Shown here in pieces: positions 1 to 10,793 of a stretch of DNA of 64,000 nt. The stretch comes from Phlebotomus papatasi. Its lineage: Eukaryota; Arthropoda; Insecta; Diptera; Psychodidae. Every line of letters starts with the position of its first letter. Within the stretch, counting starts at the first letter, position 1. The DNA lies in the NCBI RefSeq assembly GCF_024763615.1, contig NC_077222.1, positions 72,106,001 through 72,170,000 of the forward strand. The letters are read 5' to 3'. The notes under the pieces are model-generated. The model ran no database searches, was not told the DNA's origin, and was given only the letters and a program-made list of their open reading frames with translations. The translations under genes were made by a program, and so were the position numbers.

Positions 1-1315
1 ATTTACCCCATATTTTCAAAAAACAGCATCTACGAGGAGTGCTACTTTACTATTTTAACTTAAGAAAAAAATCAACTAAAGCACATCGTTTGCTTAAAGT
101 AGCCTAGAGATCATAAAGATAAACCAACTACACTGCTGGTAATAATCATAGCTCCACTTCTTCATACCGGAAAAACTGAAAATTTTTTTTTGGAAAAAAA
201 TAAAAATATTGTTTGAGGGTATTTTCAAACCGATATGAAAAATTGCCATTTAAATTTCAAACTGTTAGCACTGTGAGTAATCTGATAGCATCTTTATCAA
301 AATAGGGATTTTCGGGTGGCAATAATTATAGCTCCACTCAATAAATTTAGGTCTAGGGTAGTTGTTTTTAATCACTGGAGGTTAATATCTTTTAGTCAAG
401 TATGTGGCAAGTTAATTTTTTTTTATATGGAGCTATTTGAAGCCAGTTCCTAAATTGATCTCGGACTCAGCTCACAGTACTCCGAGGAAAAAATTTATTT
501 AAACAAAAATTTAGCATATATATCCCTCCATACGGAAAGGTATCTTATAATACGGAAAAACTTCTCATTTTTTTTGTTATTTAGTGTAACGTTCGCGAGT
601 GCAAAAAATTCCATATAAATTTAAATCGAAGTATGAGAAAGTGGCTTCAAATTTCAGGCGACTTGCTAGGGGCGTGCTTTTAGTAATTAATTAATAACTT
701 TATTAACCTAATTAGAGAGATTTTTATAGAGTTTTTTATAAATTTTGGTAAAATTTTGTATGGAAAATGTTTAACGAACAAAAATAAAGGATTGAAGGGG
801 ATGGAACTTAACACTAAACCTACCGACCATTTTTGATCGTTTTTTGGTCAGATGAGAAACCGCGGTATGGTAGGATACTCAACAAATTTGTCTTGGAAAA
901 GAGCGAAAAATTAAAATTTAAACACTGAAAAACATATTACATGCATATTTTAAGAAATTCATAAAGTCTTATAGTGACATTGTACCGTTCAAATATGTGT
1001 CAATTTTAAACCGGTCAATTTGACCGGATTTTGATTGGTTTAATGTTAATAAACTAAAAAAGGTCCATAAAAATGACAAGGTCATATCGTCTTTCAGGCG
1101 AATTTGTCCATATAGCCAACAAACATTCCTTTTAAGCCACTCCCAGGGCTAAGAACATTCTTTTGTTAGAAGCAAAATTATGCAATTTTCTGTGTTACAG
1201 TCGAAAAAATAAGTTTTCTGCTTACTGCTTAGTCTCATTATGTCGTGTTCGTTTTATCACAAACCGGAATTCTAAGTGACTAAGGGGGTTTTCAGAATAT
1301 TGAAACAACAAATTA
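1..1315. other. AT-rich non-coding DNA, no gene seen
   Basis: No open frame with coding character is visible. Part of it (about 465-600, with CCGTATTATAAGAT-like sequence on the opposite strand) occurs again in inverted orientation at about 22,320-22,470, so it includes an interspersed repeat of unknown class. Confidence 0.5.
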
Positions 1316-1568
1316 CACTGAGAAAAAACTGGGGCGCGATTAACTTTTTTTCCTCGTAACTTCAACACTTTTTAGGTGTAAAAATATGTCAACATTTTTT
1401 AATGTTAATTTTACACCCTTTTAAGTGTAAAATTAACATGAAAAAGTGTAACTTTAACCCATAATACAACTAAAAAGCATAATATTCACACCGATTTAGG
1501 ATCAATAATGCAGGGTAAAATTAACATTTCCGGAATGTTATTTTAATTTTTTCGGATTTTTCTCAGTG
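1316..1568. repeat. 253-bp TA-flanked MITE, copy 1
   Basis: The element begins CACTGAGAAAAA and ends with the inverse TTTTTCTCAGTG, with TA on both sides. Inside are repeated blocks of the type GTGTAAAATTAACAT in both orientations. Copies of exactly the same length lie at 56,275-56,527 and 62,511-62,763. It has no coding capacity. Terminal inverted repeats with a TA duplication fit a non-autonomous Tc1/mariner-superfamily element; the superfamily is inferred from the TA only. Confidence 0.85.
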
Positions 1569-2166
1569 TATTAATAAGAATCTTCTTACAGTTTAATGAA
1601 TAGACAGTAGTGGTTTACGTAATTTAAGTGGTTCAAAATTATTTTTTCGAATAAAACAATTGATAGGTCTTGTCTTAGTTTTTTTATCCGAAAAACATAA
1701 TTTTGAAACACTTAATTACGTAAAACACCTTCTGTGCATTAAACTGCAAGAAGCTTCTTTGTTCCAATAGTCTAAAAGATAAAAACGCTACTTTTTTTCA
1801 GCTAACTGAACTCGCTGGGTAGTATAGTAGCCTTATTCCAAGCAAGATTCATATAGTGGTTTGCTGTAGAATCACTAATACTTCTAGCTTGTTTAGCTTA
1901 CAGCCATAGAAATGTTCAACAGAAATAATGTAGCTAGAATTCCAAATGGAAAATAATTACTTTTCTTTAAGAGTAATTAGTAAATTTGCAATAATCTCAA
2001 TTATAAAAGAAATAGCTCACACTGTAAAATCTGCGGGAAAGCCAAGGGGAAAGCATAATGATAATTCTGAGGAAAATACAGTGAAGACAAGGCACTGTAA
2101 ATTGAGGGAGTGTCCGTGAGAATTATATACAAGGCAAGTAGCTGTGTGAGTGCCTTCATGCGAAGG

Positions 2167-2203
2167 TATAAAAAGGCTGGTTCGGAAATACTCCTATTCA
2201 TTC
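2167..2203 (+). promoter_or_regulatory. TATA box and Initiator core promoter
   Basis: A TATAAAAA box starts at 2167. An Initiator matching the arthropod consensus (TCATTC, A at 2200) lies 33 bases downstream, which is the canonical spacing. This would start transcription about 710 bases before the ATG of the Ser-rich gene at 2912. TATA-Initiator promoters in insects usually drive regulated rather than housekeeping genes. The motifs are seen; the link to the downstream gene is inferred. Confidence 0.7.
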
Positions 2204-2911
2204 TTATTGCAACTCTCGACCAAATCGGAAGCAAAGTACCGAAGAAAAGGGTAGTGAAAAAAATTTGCAAGTAAATAAGAGATAGTGATTGAGTGGGAAT
2301 TTGATTAATTGCAGCGTGTAACGTTGATAGCAAAAAAAAAAGCCATTGCCTGAAAGTGTGCGCTTTTTCTGGTGAATAAAGAAATTGAAAGAGAGAACTG
2401 CTTGAGGCCAAAATATTCTGTAAAATTGTACGGAAGAGTGCCAAGGAGCGCAAAATTGAAGTACATAGGACAAGTTATTTAGTACATGGTGTCGTGGTAA
2501 TTTTCCACTGTCGTTCGGTTGTAAAACGTACGGAGGAACTCCTTCAATTGGGGTCACAGAAACTCTGAGGCATAACCATACGGAGCTGTTGCAGTCATCC
2601 TCATATTCTGGAACTTTCCATACAATTGCCAAATATTTCTCATCCATCGACAGTTTTTTGTTTTTGGTGGAGGACGTTTGAAAACTGGCCCAGAGAATAA
2701 TTTGTGCGTTGTGTAGGCCTGAAAAAGGAAGAAGAATATTCTATCGATTTTGTGTTCTCAATACACAACAATACCGTGAAGAAATTCTCACAGTTGTCTT
2801 AAAGAGGAAAAAGTGCTGAAGTTTGTATTGGAAATAAATCATCGAAGTGGCACAACGACATCCATAGGATTTCTTTTAAAAGGATACTGATATAAAAAAA
2901 AATTAGCAGAG
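2200..2911 (+). other. Probable long 5' UTR of the Ser-rich gene
   Basis: This stretch lies between the Initiator and the ATG at 2912. It contains several short upstream ATGs and no convincing long frame on the plus strand. Antisense open frames at 2001-2453 and 2204-2647 have no recognisable domain and are treated as chance. A spliced 5' UTR is possible (a CAG ends two bases before the ATG), but no clear donor was identified. Confidence 0.45.
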
Positions 2912-3331
2912 ATGGCTTTTATGGTGCCTGTGATGAAGAATGAGTTCAACATCTACAAGACAGATCGGAATAGACGGATAAGTGAATGTTCCAACAGTTC
3001 AAGTGCTTGCCGATCACGTAAAGTGTCAGAGAGCTCACGATCCGAGGGACCAAGTTTGTCAACGTCACCGGGAAATGATTTTTGCATGGGATCACCGAGT
3101 CAGCGAAACTACATGAATCGCAACACATCACGTGGTTTCTCGAGGAATTCCTCAAGAACGTCACAGAACTCCCTCATGAGTCCCACAAAGAACACAAGCA
3201 CCGGCTGCAGTCCACCCAAACCATCGAGTTCAGGGAGTCAGGGCAGCCTCAATAAATTCCACAATAGACTTGTGGACAAATTGAAGAAGACTCTGAGGCG
3301 AGACAATGGCCGTGAGGAGAGTAGGTCTTGA
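2912..3331 (+). CDS. Small Ser-rich basic protein of unknown function (139 aa)
   Basis: A 139-codon frame starts MAFMVPVMKNEFNIYK and ends at TGA 3329-3331. I do not recognise a characterised family. The N-terminal hydrophobic/charged block is followed by a long Ser-, Asn- and Arg-rich stretch (about residues 20-110), rich in RxxS and SP motifs that could be phosphorylated. The C-terminus is a basic amphipathic stretch (KFHNRLVDKLKKTLRR, about residues 115-131). No signal peptide or membrane segment is seen. The region is clearly more GC-rich than its surroundings, supporting real coding. It appears to be a single coding exon behind a TATA-Initiator promoter, so it may be an inducible gene (inference). 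The stop is unusual because the same frame stays open and coding-like for another 41 codons (see next entry). Confidence 0.7.
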   Translation: MAFMVPVMKNEFNIYKTDRNRRISECSNSSSACRSRKVSESSRSEGPSLSTSPGNDFCMGSPSQRNYMNRNTSRGFSRNSSRTSQNSLMSPTKNTSTGCSPPKPSSSGSQGSLNKFHNRLVDKLKKTLRRDNGREESRS

Positions 3332-3457
3332 GGTTCCTCCCTGGACAATGCCGGAGGATCAGCGTGTCTAGAACCCACTGGCACGCCTGAGGGCACGACG
3401 CCCAAGAGAAGTGCATCACGCACGAGATCTCTCTTCGGCCGGCACGACACGAGGTAG
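3332..3457 (+). other. In-frame coding-like extension after the TGA stop
   Basis: After TGA at 3329-3331 the frame runs 41 more codons to TAG at 3455-3457. It has the same Ser/Arg/Gly/Pro character as the main frame (for example TPKRSASRTRSLFGRHD). By my count 25 of the 41 third codon positions are G or C, in a locally AT-rich region. This could be a readthrough extension, a recent nonsense mutation (CGA to TGA is one transition), or a sequence error. The base after the stop is G rather than C, so the context is not the known leaky insect TGA-C type. Confidence 0.55.
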
Positions 3458-3839
3458 ATGGTGCAAGGTAATAAATCCTTCTCTCCAGAAACCTCATTAG
3501 GTGTCCCAGATCTACACTTTTTTTTTCTTAAGATTAAGTATATACTTCTATATAGGTTTATCACTTAAATAGTGATTAGGATAAGGACTAATAACTTTTG
3601 CGATATGGATTGGTGATTTAAGCCTAAGTACCGTTGAAGATAACTGGTTTTTAAGAGGTACGTTCAAAATTTTGAAAGGTTTTAAATTTGGAAAAATAGG
3701 GCGGTTTCATACATCCACAAGCTTTGAAAATATTTATTTTTTAAAATAGTTTTCCCACATTTGACATTTCTAAGGATGAAATTGGCAGATAAATTCTTTA
3801 GATATTCAATTTAGAAGTTTCGAATATTAAAAAAAAATT

Positions 3840-3915
3840 TAAAAAAAACAAGAGATTTGAACCCAGGTCATCTGCATCGTAGAGCAAGTACTCTAGTGTT
3901 GCTGATGTTTCATAC
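3840..3915 (-). repeat. tRNA-derived SINE fragment
   Basis: Read on the minus strand, this has a tRNA-like head with an RNA polymerase III B-box-like GGGTTCAAATC (3851-3862 region) and an A-box-like part before it. It resembles the longer copies at 4,110-4,556 and 20,489-20,697. It is short and degenerate. Confidence 0.55.
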
Positions 3916-4109
3916 CCAAAAGAAATCAGGCTGATCTTCGAGAATATTAATACAGTTGAATTTGGCGGTAAAGAAAATTTTGCAAAGAACTATTCATGAT
4001 CTTAAATTGTCGACCTATAACAGTTTAGGCAGATCCTTTACTTAAAATAATAATAGTGGCGAAACGTTCCATAGATTAACTAAGGCTTTCCTGCAAGGGG
4101 AGTTCGCCA

Positions 4110-4556
4110 CATGCATTATTATTTTTTTCCTTATACAGAGATGGGGTTATCAGTCCCATGCTCCGTGGAACCAAGTGCAGTAAAGCTCACTGGAAGCAAA
4201 TCGAACACCCTTAACGCCAAAAAAATACTGTTGACGTAAAGGGGACTCGAACCCGGGACATTTGCATCATACAGTAGATTCTCGCTCAATCGGCTCTTTT
4301 TCAATCGGGCGAAAAATTTTGTTGACAATTATCACGTTTAATTATGAAGCTAATTTGCTCAAATTCACTGTAGTTCTTCTATTTTATCGTGATTCTTTAT
4401 AATTGAGCACTTTTTGTGGAATTTACAAAGGCTTTGACGCCCAAATCTATCGATAAACCGGATGACATTTTGCGCCAAATGCCCAATTGAGAGAGAGTCT
4501 ACTGTATAGCGAGTGCTCTATCACTTGACCCACTGAGTGCCTAGGTTGATCTTTTA
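4110..4556 (-). repeat. tRNA-derived SINE, split by a MITE
   Basis: On the minus strand the head reads like a tRNA gene: GTGATAGAGCACTCGC-type A box, then, beyond the inserted MITE (4272-4504), a B box GGGTTCGAGTCC at about 4240-4251. The body then matches the copy at 20,489-20,697 (shared CCACGGAA/TTCCGTGG, GCTCACTGGA and CCTTA-type blocks). Without the insert the element is about 210 bp. It is not a functional tRNA gene: it lacks a closed acceptor stem and anticodon arm. Confidence 0.7.
4272..4504. repeat. 233-bp TA-flanked MITE inside the SINE
   Basis: Ends are inverted: CAGTAGATTCTCGCTCAAT on the left and the inverse of CAGTAGACTCTCTCTCAAT on the right, with TA at 4270-4271 and 4505-4506. 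Removing it restores the tRNA-like head of the SINE, so it inserted after the SINE. The interior is AT-rich and non-coding. Confidence 0.8.
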
Positions 4557-7500
4557 CCGCCAAATTCAATGGCTAAAGGTAAAACAAACAATCGAACTGG
4601 TCCTGAAGAATTAAAAACGTATGAAATTGCCCCATTATCCACCAAGAAAACAAATTTGGTAATAAACTTTTCATGTTGAAATTCTCAAATTGACCACCCT
4701 TTACAGGAAGGATATCGTCTAATAAAAAATTGAGAAGAAAAAACCAACGAGGTTTAGACTTAAATCTTCAATCTGTGTCGGACTTTACTGATAGAATTGC
4801 TAATTGGCTACAATATATTGAATACGCTGTTTTATATTAGTTTCAACTCAACAGCGTATTCCTCAGGAAGTGACTTGTCAGATTAATAATCTACATGCCA
4901 TTCCTGAGCCAAATAAGGATACTAATTCAAATTAACTTTTATTATATTGGTATAGTATTTTCTAACAATCTCTCTCTGATCTTAGTGTAATGAAAAATAA
5001 ATTGCAAAAGCTGCATAGCAGAATTATCCGCTTAATTGCGAAGTAGCTCAGTCTACAACTATTTCTGCCTAAAGGACTATATTTTGTCCTTACAAAAAAA
5101 AACAATGAAGAAAGATTTTTTCACATGGAAAAAAATAACGTGAAACTTGATAAGACTTTTCTTCTGCATATCTTTTGAGTCACGATAGTGACTCTTAAAG
5201 CTATCACAGAAATAATAACTTAAATATCCCAATTAAGGGAGCTATTACGTGTCAGATGCTTGCTGTTCGTAGAAAATAATGATAGAAATGAAGTAAATAA
5301 AAAAAGCAAAAAATCAGTTGGGAGAAAACTTTTTTGGCACATTTTGTAATAATAAATTGTTCTCTCGTATACAAATTTTCCTATAACATCATAGAGAGTT
5401 CGTGTTAAAGTATAATCAGTGTTTGATGAGAGAGAAAATTGCTTATATTCCCTCAAAAAAAAAATTATTAATCTCAAAAGGGGAGTAAAATATCAAATAT
5501 TAGCAAGTATAGAACTTGCAATAATAATGCTAAATAACATCGCATTAACCCAATACTTAAGTGTAATCCAAACAGATTTTCTTTTGGAGTTTTTAGTGAG
5601 CACCACAGCTCAATGTTGCAAAGATTATCTCTAATGTTAGTGATGATGATGAAAAATATATTTACACGTCGTGTTAATTAACAAAATAAATTTATTGATG
5701 GAATATTTACGTTTGACCAAATTTTTCCAAAAGCTCTTTTGGACAAATATTCAGAAATTTTTTTGTCGTCCCCTTGCGCATTGAGAGCCAATGCGTGTTT
5801 CTTAAATAAGTTAATGACGAATTTCCTCTTTAACACGTTAGTCAAAATGTATAACGTCACTAGAACACTAGTGGTGTTATTGAAGCACAAATTACCAATT
5901 TATAGTTTTTATTTTATTTTTTTTTTTAATTTGGTTTTTCTAGCAAAAATTAAAAATTAGTGAAAAGAAAACCTTAGAAGAACTATACAAGAAAAAAATT
6001 CAATGCCACTGTCACTGTCCAATTTTGATCATGTCTCTTTTACAACTCAGGATTATATCACTTGAAAATTTGAACAACTATAAAGAAGTAAACAATTAAG
6101 ATAAAATACAAAATTATTAAGATATATGATTGTATCGTTGATTTTTTTTTAAACAATTGGATCAAGGAAATTTTTAATGATATGAAAAAAACACGCTTAT
6201 AGAAAAAAAAATCATGAAAATGACAATAATTTTTCTACAAGATCTTGAAGAGAATCATGAAGAGAAAGACAAGAAGTCTGCGTCATTTTCACCCACACAG
6301 AAAATCGTGTTTTATTTTTAATTAACCGTTTTGGTTTTGAAGAAGAAGTAGTAGCAAAAACAAAAAAGAAAGAACCAGAAATATCATCCGTAAAAATGAT
6401 AAACAAATATTATTTATTGAATTTTAATGATAACACAGCTGTGATATGAATAGATTTACTATATATTTGAGAAGAAACAAAAAAAAAGAATTAGTTTAAA
6501 GTGTATTTGTATATTATGTATATGCAAGTGGATTTAAAAAAAAAGAAGCCATGATTAAGAAATTTTATGAAAAAAAAACTGAATCTATTTATATTTAAAG
6601 AAGGAAAAAATCGTACAGCTTTATTGTGATGTACGTAACGCTATACGAAAAATATATATTATATGTATTTCTCACATATTTATATACATTTTTCTCTCCT
6701 TCCCCAAAAAAAAAACTTTGATAAAGCAGTGACTCGGTAGAACAAAAAAACAAACACATTTCCTTTCTGAAGAACGGATATTGAAAAATTCATGGAAACA
6801 TTTTATCCCATATTGGCACAAAAATCATTGCAGATATTCGCTTAACAAAAAATCTACTAAAATTTTGCTATAGCAGTGAAATTTATAAAAAAAAGAGGAA
6901 TAACATTTAGTTAAATCAAATCTCTCTCCCTCTCCGATATATAATTCAATGAAATTTTTAACACGCGTGTACCATTTTTGCTGACTTATACAATATATAA
7001 ATATGTAAGCATAATAATACAAAAAAAAGTAATGAGAAAACGAAAAAGTGGACAAGAAAAGGTAAAAAAGAAATCACAACGAATGGTTTAATTCGCTATC
7101 ACGTGAAATTCATCCTACAATTAACTTTTCTTCGGTTTATCACATTCCATATAGAGTTGTTTTAAAAGATAATTAAAAGTTTGAAAAAAAATTGTACTCC
7201 TCTCATCTGTAAGTCATCATTTAGAATTATATATTATGTACCTTAAGTTTTTGTCTTAGAATATTTCTCCTCTTTCAGGAGGAGAATTTATTTACAGGTC
7301 CGTAAGCTTTTTATTGATTTAAAAAAAAAACTGATGTTTTATTCTGAATCTGAAAAATAAAGAATGAAAAAAAAATGAATTGAACCAATTACCACACAAA
7401 AGAGTTTTTTTCTTATTAATTCCTCCCCCAAAATTCAAAATTAAACATTGGCCAAAAAGAGTAACATTGGCCTGATCTTCCTGCGGGCAATATAAGTCGT

Positions 7501-7708
7501 GTGAGAAGGAAAAGGAATTTTAATCTATTGGTATGCTTCAGGAGGTGGAAACGCCACCATCAATCTGATTATTCTGTGGGTGGAAAACAACAAACAATGT
7601 GGTGTAATGAAAAGGCGAGGAAATTTCTTGAAAAAATGCCAAAAAGACTCGATTTTATTCACGGGATAAATATGTGAAAATATGCAAATGTTGGAGCTGA
7701 AAGGTATC
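4557..7708. other. AT-rich non-coding stretch, possible long 3' UTR or intergenic DNA
   Basis: No coding exon is recognised. About 5,000-7,380 is low in repeats, has many A and T homopolymers and TGTATATA-like words, and contains AATAAA at 7356-7361. It could be a long AU-rich 3' UTR of the gene at 2912 (inference, SINEs included), or plain intergenic sequence. The 60-100-codon open frames here look like chance. Confidence 0.4.
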
Positions 7709-7747
7709 TATTTATAGACCACCTCTGTCTTCTCGAACATCAGAACA
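7709..7747 (+). promoter_or_regulatory. Candidate TATA plus Initiator promoter without an assigned gene
   Basis: TATTTATA starts at 7709 and an Initiator-like TCAGAA has its A at 7742, again 33 bases apart. The region 7,490-7,830 is less AT-rich than its surroundings and not obviously repetitive. No coding frame follows closely, so it could start a non-coding RNA or a far-spliced first exon. Two motifs alone are weak evidence. Confidence 0.3.
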
Positions 7748-7943
7748 AGCGTCCGTCGAATTACCATCTGACCAAGTTGAACAACTGTTAGTGTTTTTCT
7801 CACAGCGTTGCCCTGGACACGAGGTTTTGAGTTTTCACGTTTTCACAAAACCCATTGAAATTTTCAACTGAATTGGTGTTCAAAAATTCCAATGCAGAAT
7901 GCAGGTTGCATATTAGAAGTTTTCACCTTTAAAATTTCATATA

Positions 7944-8138
7944 GGGGGAAGTGGGGCACCTTTGAAATAGGTATTTTTCACCTATTTTAAAATATAATTA
8001 AATCTTATCGTGATTAATTAAGTCTCATCTTAATCTGTTGTGCTCCTAAATTATATCACGATAAGGCTCAATTTTATTTGAAAATAAAAAATCCCAATTT
8101 CAAAGCTGCCCCATTTTCAAAGGTGCCCCACTTCTCCC
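7944..8138. repeat. Foldback MITE, 'GTGGGGCACC' family, copy 1
   Basis: Inverted ends (GGGGGAAGTGGGGCACCTTT and its inverse near 8138) flanked by TA. The arms fold over nearly the whole 195 bp. Related copies are at 8169-8588, 10794-10990, 22508-22720 and 51868-52045. Confidence 0.85.
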
Positions 8139-8168
8139 TAATTACTAATTAAAAATGTTCTTATGGAT

Positions 8169-8588
8169 AAGAGAAAGTGGGGCACATTTAAATTAAAGTG
8201 CCTTTAAAACAGAACGTTTTCTCCTGTTTTTAAATGGAATTTATCCTTATCGATTTAGCTTTACAATTGGTTTGTGGATAATGATAGGGGAATGTTGTCA
8301 TGGTTCGCACCGAGTGAACCTTCAAGCAACGCAAATTTTCTCTTTGTTTGCAAAGAGTTAGTTCGTCATTTCTTAGCCATAAGATAGATAATTATTAAGC
8401 TCATGAGACGAGATGAGAAATGATAAGCCAGCTCATTGCAAACGAAGAGAAAATTCATATCGTTTGATGGTTCACTCTGTGCGAACCATGCCTACATTCC
8501 CCTAAATATCACGATAATATAATCAAAGGTCCAGTTCAATTTACAAATAGGAGAAAAAAACTTATTTTAAAGGTGCCCCACTCCCACC
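8169..8588. repeat. 'GTGGGGCACC' foldback MITE, copy 2, interrupted
   Basis: Left part GAGAAAGTGGGGCACATTT and right part ending AAAGGTGCCCCACTCCC form the two arms. They are separated by an unrelated 216-bp MITE at 8287-8502. Without the insert the copy is about 200 bp, the usual size of this family. Confidence 0.8.
8287..8502. repeat. 216-bp foldback MITE, nested, copy 1
   Basis: Starts GGGGAATGTTGTCATGGTTC and ends with the inverse (GAACCATGCCTACATTCCCC), with TA on both sides. A copy of identical length is at 49,433-49,648. The long arms share GTGAACCTTCAA and CTTTGTTTGCAAAGAG-type words. It sits inside another MITE. Confidence 0.9.
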
Positions 8589-8960
8589 TTGAATTATAAA
8601 ACATGTATTTACTTTATAGACTTTATATGCGCCCTCATTCTTTCATCCTTTACGAGAGAAAGGAAATTGTAATTTGTAGTTAACCTTTAAAGTTTAAAGA
8701 ATGTATTTACCATAACATGCATTATCAATAATAATAGGGGAACTAAGCGAAATTTCGAACAGTTTGCAATATCGGACATTTCTCATGTTTCTCAAAATTC
8801 CATTACAATGTTATATTGACTACCGAGAAGGTAAGTTTTCAAAAGAGTCTTTAAAAATCAAGTATTAATAGCTGTATTTTTTTTTTTTTAGAAATTTCAA
8901 TGAAAATTTGAGAAAATACTGTTTAAAATGTTGTTAGTTTAGAACGCTTTTTAGAAATTA

Positions 8961-10318
8961 CACGGTAAAAACTTTTGGACACTGACCAAAATATTGGAAC
9001 AAATTTTCCTTGGAACAATTTTTTGGAATCAATTTGTATCAAGAGAAGATATTTGTTTGCTCCAAAAAGTTTGTTTTGCAGTTTCGTTACGAAATATAGT
9101 TGCAATTTTGTTAGAGTTTTCGTTTGGAACCGTTTTGCTACGGTAGAATGTCTACAAATTTGAGATGATTTCGTGTTATACAAATTTATTCCTGAAAGTT
9201 GGAATAGAATTTGTTGCACTCGGCTGTTTTGTTTCCACTGTCAGGAACAAATTGGTACATTTTTTTATAACAATATTATTCTTATATCTGTAACATATTT
9301 GTTCCCAAAGTTTTCGGTGTCCGTGGACGAGGTAATTTTTGGAACGAATTTGTTACTCATATGGGGTATCTTTTTGTTTCTATTGTCGGGAAAAAATTCG
9401 TGTAAACGATTTCGTCTTACAGTTAGGCTTATACTTCAGTCGAGATGGATTTCGGTGGCGAAAGTTCATAAGGAACATCAAATAAGAATTAACTTAAGAG
9501 TGTTTTATTCAGACGCGTGCATGACGAAATCATAAGCGAGTGCTGGCAGCAGGAGGGGAAGGGAATCTCAAATTAAAAATGTGAAACTATGTAGCACGAA
9601 AATTGCAACAGATTTGGCGTCCTCCTCGTTTCAGAGACGCGTGACTGAGTGTGAGAGGAGGGATAAAATTTTATACTAGACGAGCTATTTTTTGGAAAAA
9701 AAATTGTAACTAATATTGGGAAAGGGAAGAGTACCCCGGATCGGAATGTTAAAAGATATGCTCGATATTTAGTTGAAAATATAAGCCTCAAAATACTATT
9801 TGGTATTTTTGTGCATGCTAATTGGTATTATTAGTGATCCATTTAAATTTGAATTTTTAATTTTTACAATAAATAAATAAAAATTAGGTGTAATTGCAAA
9901 CTTGCAATCTGTACCTCGGATCGTCACGAATTTAATCAGGTGTCTGACGGAAATTTGATTTTATAAATTAAATCAGAGTTAATGCAGTGCATTCTTGTAA
10001 GAATTAATTGGTAAAAAGTAGCTAATAATTTTTAAAAATTTATTTGATTTGAAGCAACAATACGGTAATAACCTGACGATTCGAGGAACACTGCCGATCG
10101 CTGGTACTCTTCCCTTATCTATTTGTTTCTCCTAGAAGGTACAAATTTATTCCAAAAATTTTCGGTGTCCGTGGTCGAGCTACGTTTTGGAACAAATTCG
10201 TTACTAATATTGATTATCTTTTTGAGTCTCGTAAAATGAACAAAATTGTGCCAAAAATTGTGGTGTCCGTGGACGAGCTAATTTTTGGAACAAATATGTG
10301 CCGAAATTTTTTACCGTG
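8961..10318. repeat. 1.36-kb TA-flanked element with CACGGTAAAAA ends
   Basis: Left end CACGGTAAAAACTTTTGGAC and right end TTTTTTACCGTG are inverted and flanked by TA (8959-8960, 10319-10320). The block GTGTCCGTGGACGAG followed by TTTTGGAAC occurs at about 9316, 10165 and 10265, so the interior has dispersed direct repeats. Open frames of 60-120 codons inside (8975-9163, 9173-9535) show no transposase motif. A foldback element is nested at 9723-10115. Confidence 0.75.
9723..10115. repeat. Foldback MITE with GGGAAGAGTACC ends, nested
   Basis: Left AGGGAAGAGTACCCCGGATC and right GATCGCTGGTACTCTTCCCT are inverted repeats. The middle repeats the CCTCGGATCGTCACG-type word. It lies inside the element at 8961-10318. 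A clean target duplication was not established. Confidence 0.6.
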
Positions 10319-10793
10319 TACAAGGGACTAACTCTGTTTTTTTTGTGGTTCTGAAATTCTAATAAAAAGAAAATTTGTTATAAATATTCAAGTGATATAA
10401 GCGGTATAAGTGATTAAATTGCTTAGTTAGAATCGTTTTTCAAAATTTTACTCTGCAATTTTAGTTAAAATAAAATGGTAAAAAAATATTTATTGTTATT
10501 TTTGTAAAACAAGGGTTTGATACATACGTATTGTTCTCCTGTTACGGGAAAGTAGTCTCCCTTTGTTATTAGCCATATGGCTAAACTTTAGGTCTGAAGC
10601 CCGTATAATATTTAAAATTTAAAGGACTTACTCTAGCTTTTTGATATAGACGAAAACGTTATAGTTATGATGTTTATTATTATAGCTGTTTTTTTTTTTT
10701 AAATTACGAACCTGTAAGATAATTAGACTGGTATATTGTTCTACCAAATAGAAAGATATTAACAAAAAGTATTTTTCCAGACAGAGTGAAATA

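Noticed and set aside
2001..2647. Two antisense frames over the 5' leader
   Set aside because: Low-complexity hydrophobic or mixed sequence without domains; they overlap the promoter and leader of the plus-strand gene.
4240..4251. tRNA gene on the minus strand
   Set aside because: B-box-like sequence only within a SINE; no cloverleaf, and a MITE lies between the boxes.
9173..9535. 120-aa frame
   Set aside because: Built from repeat words (FGTN, LFPKF) in a non-coding element; no transposase motifs.
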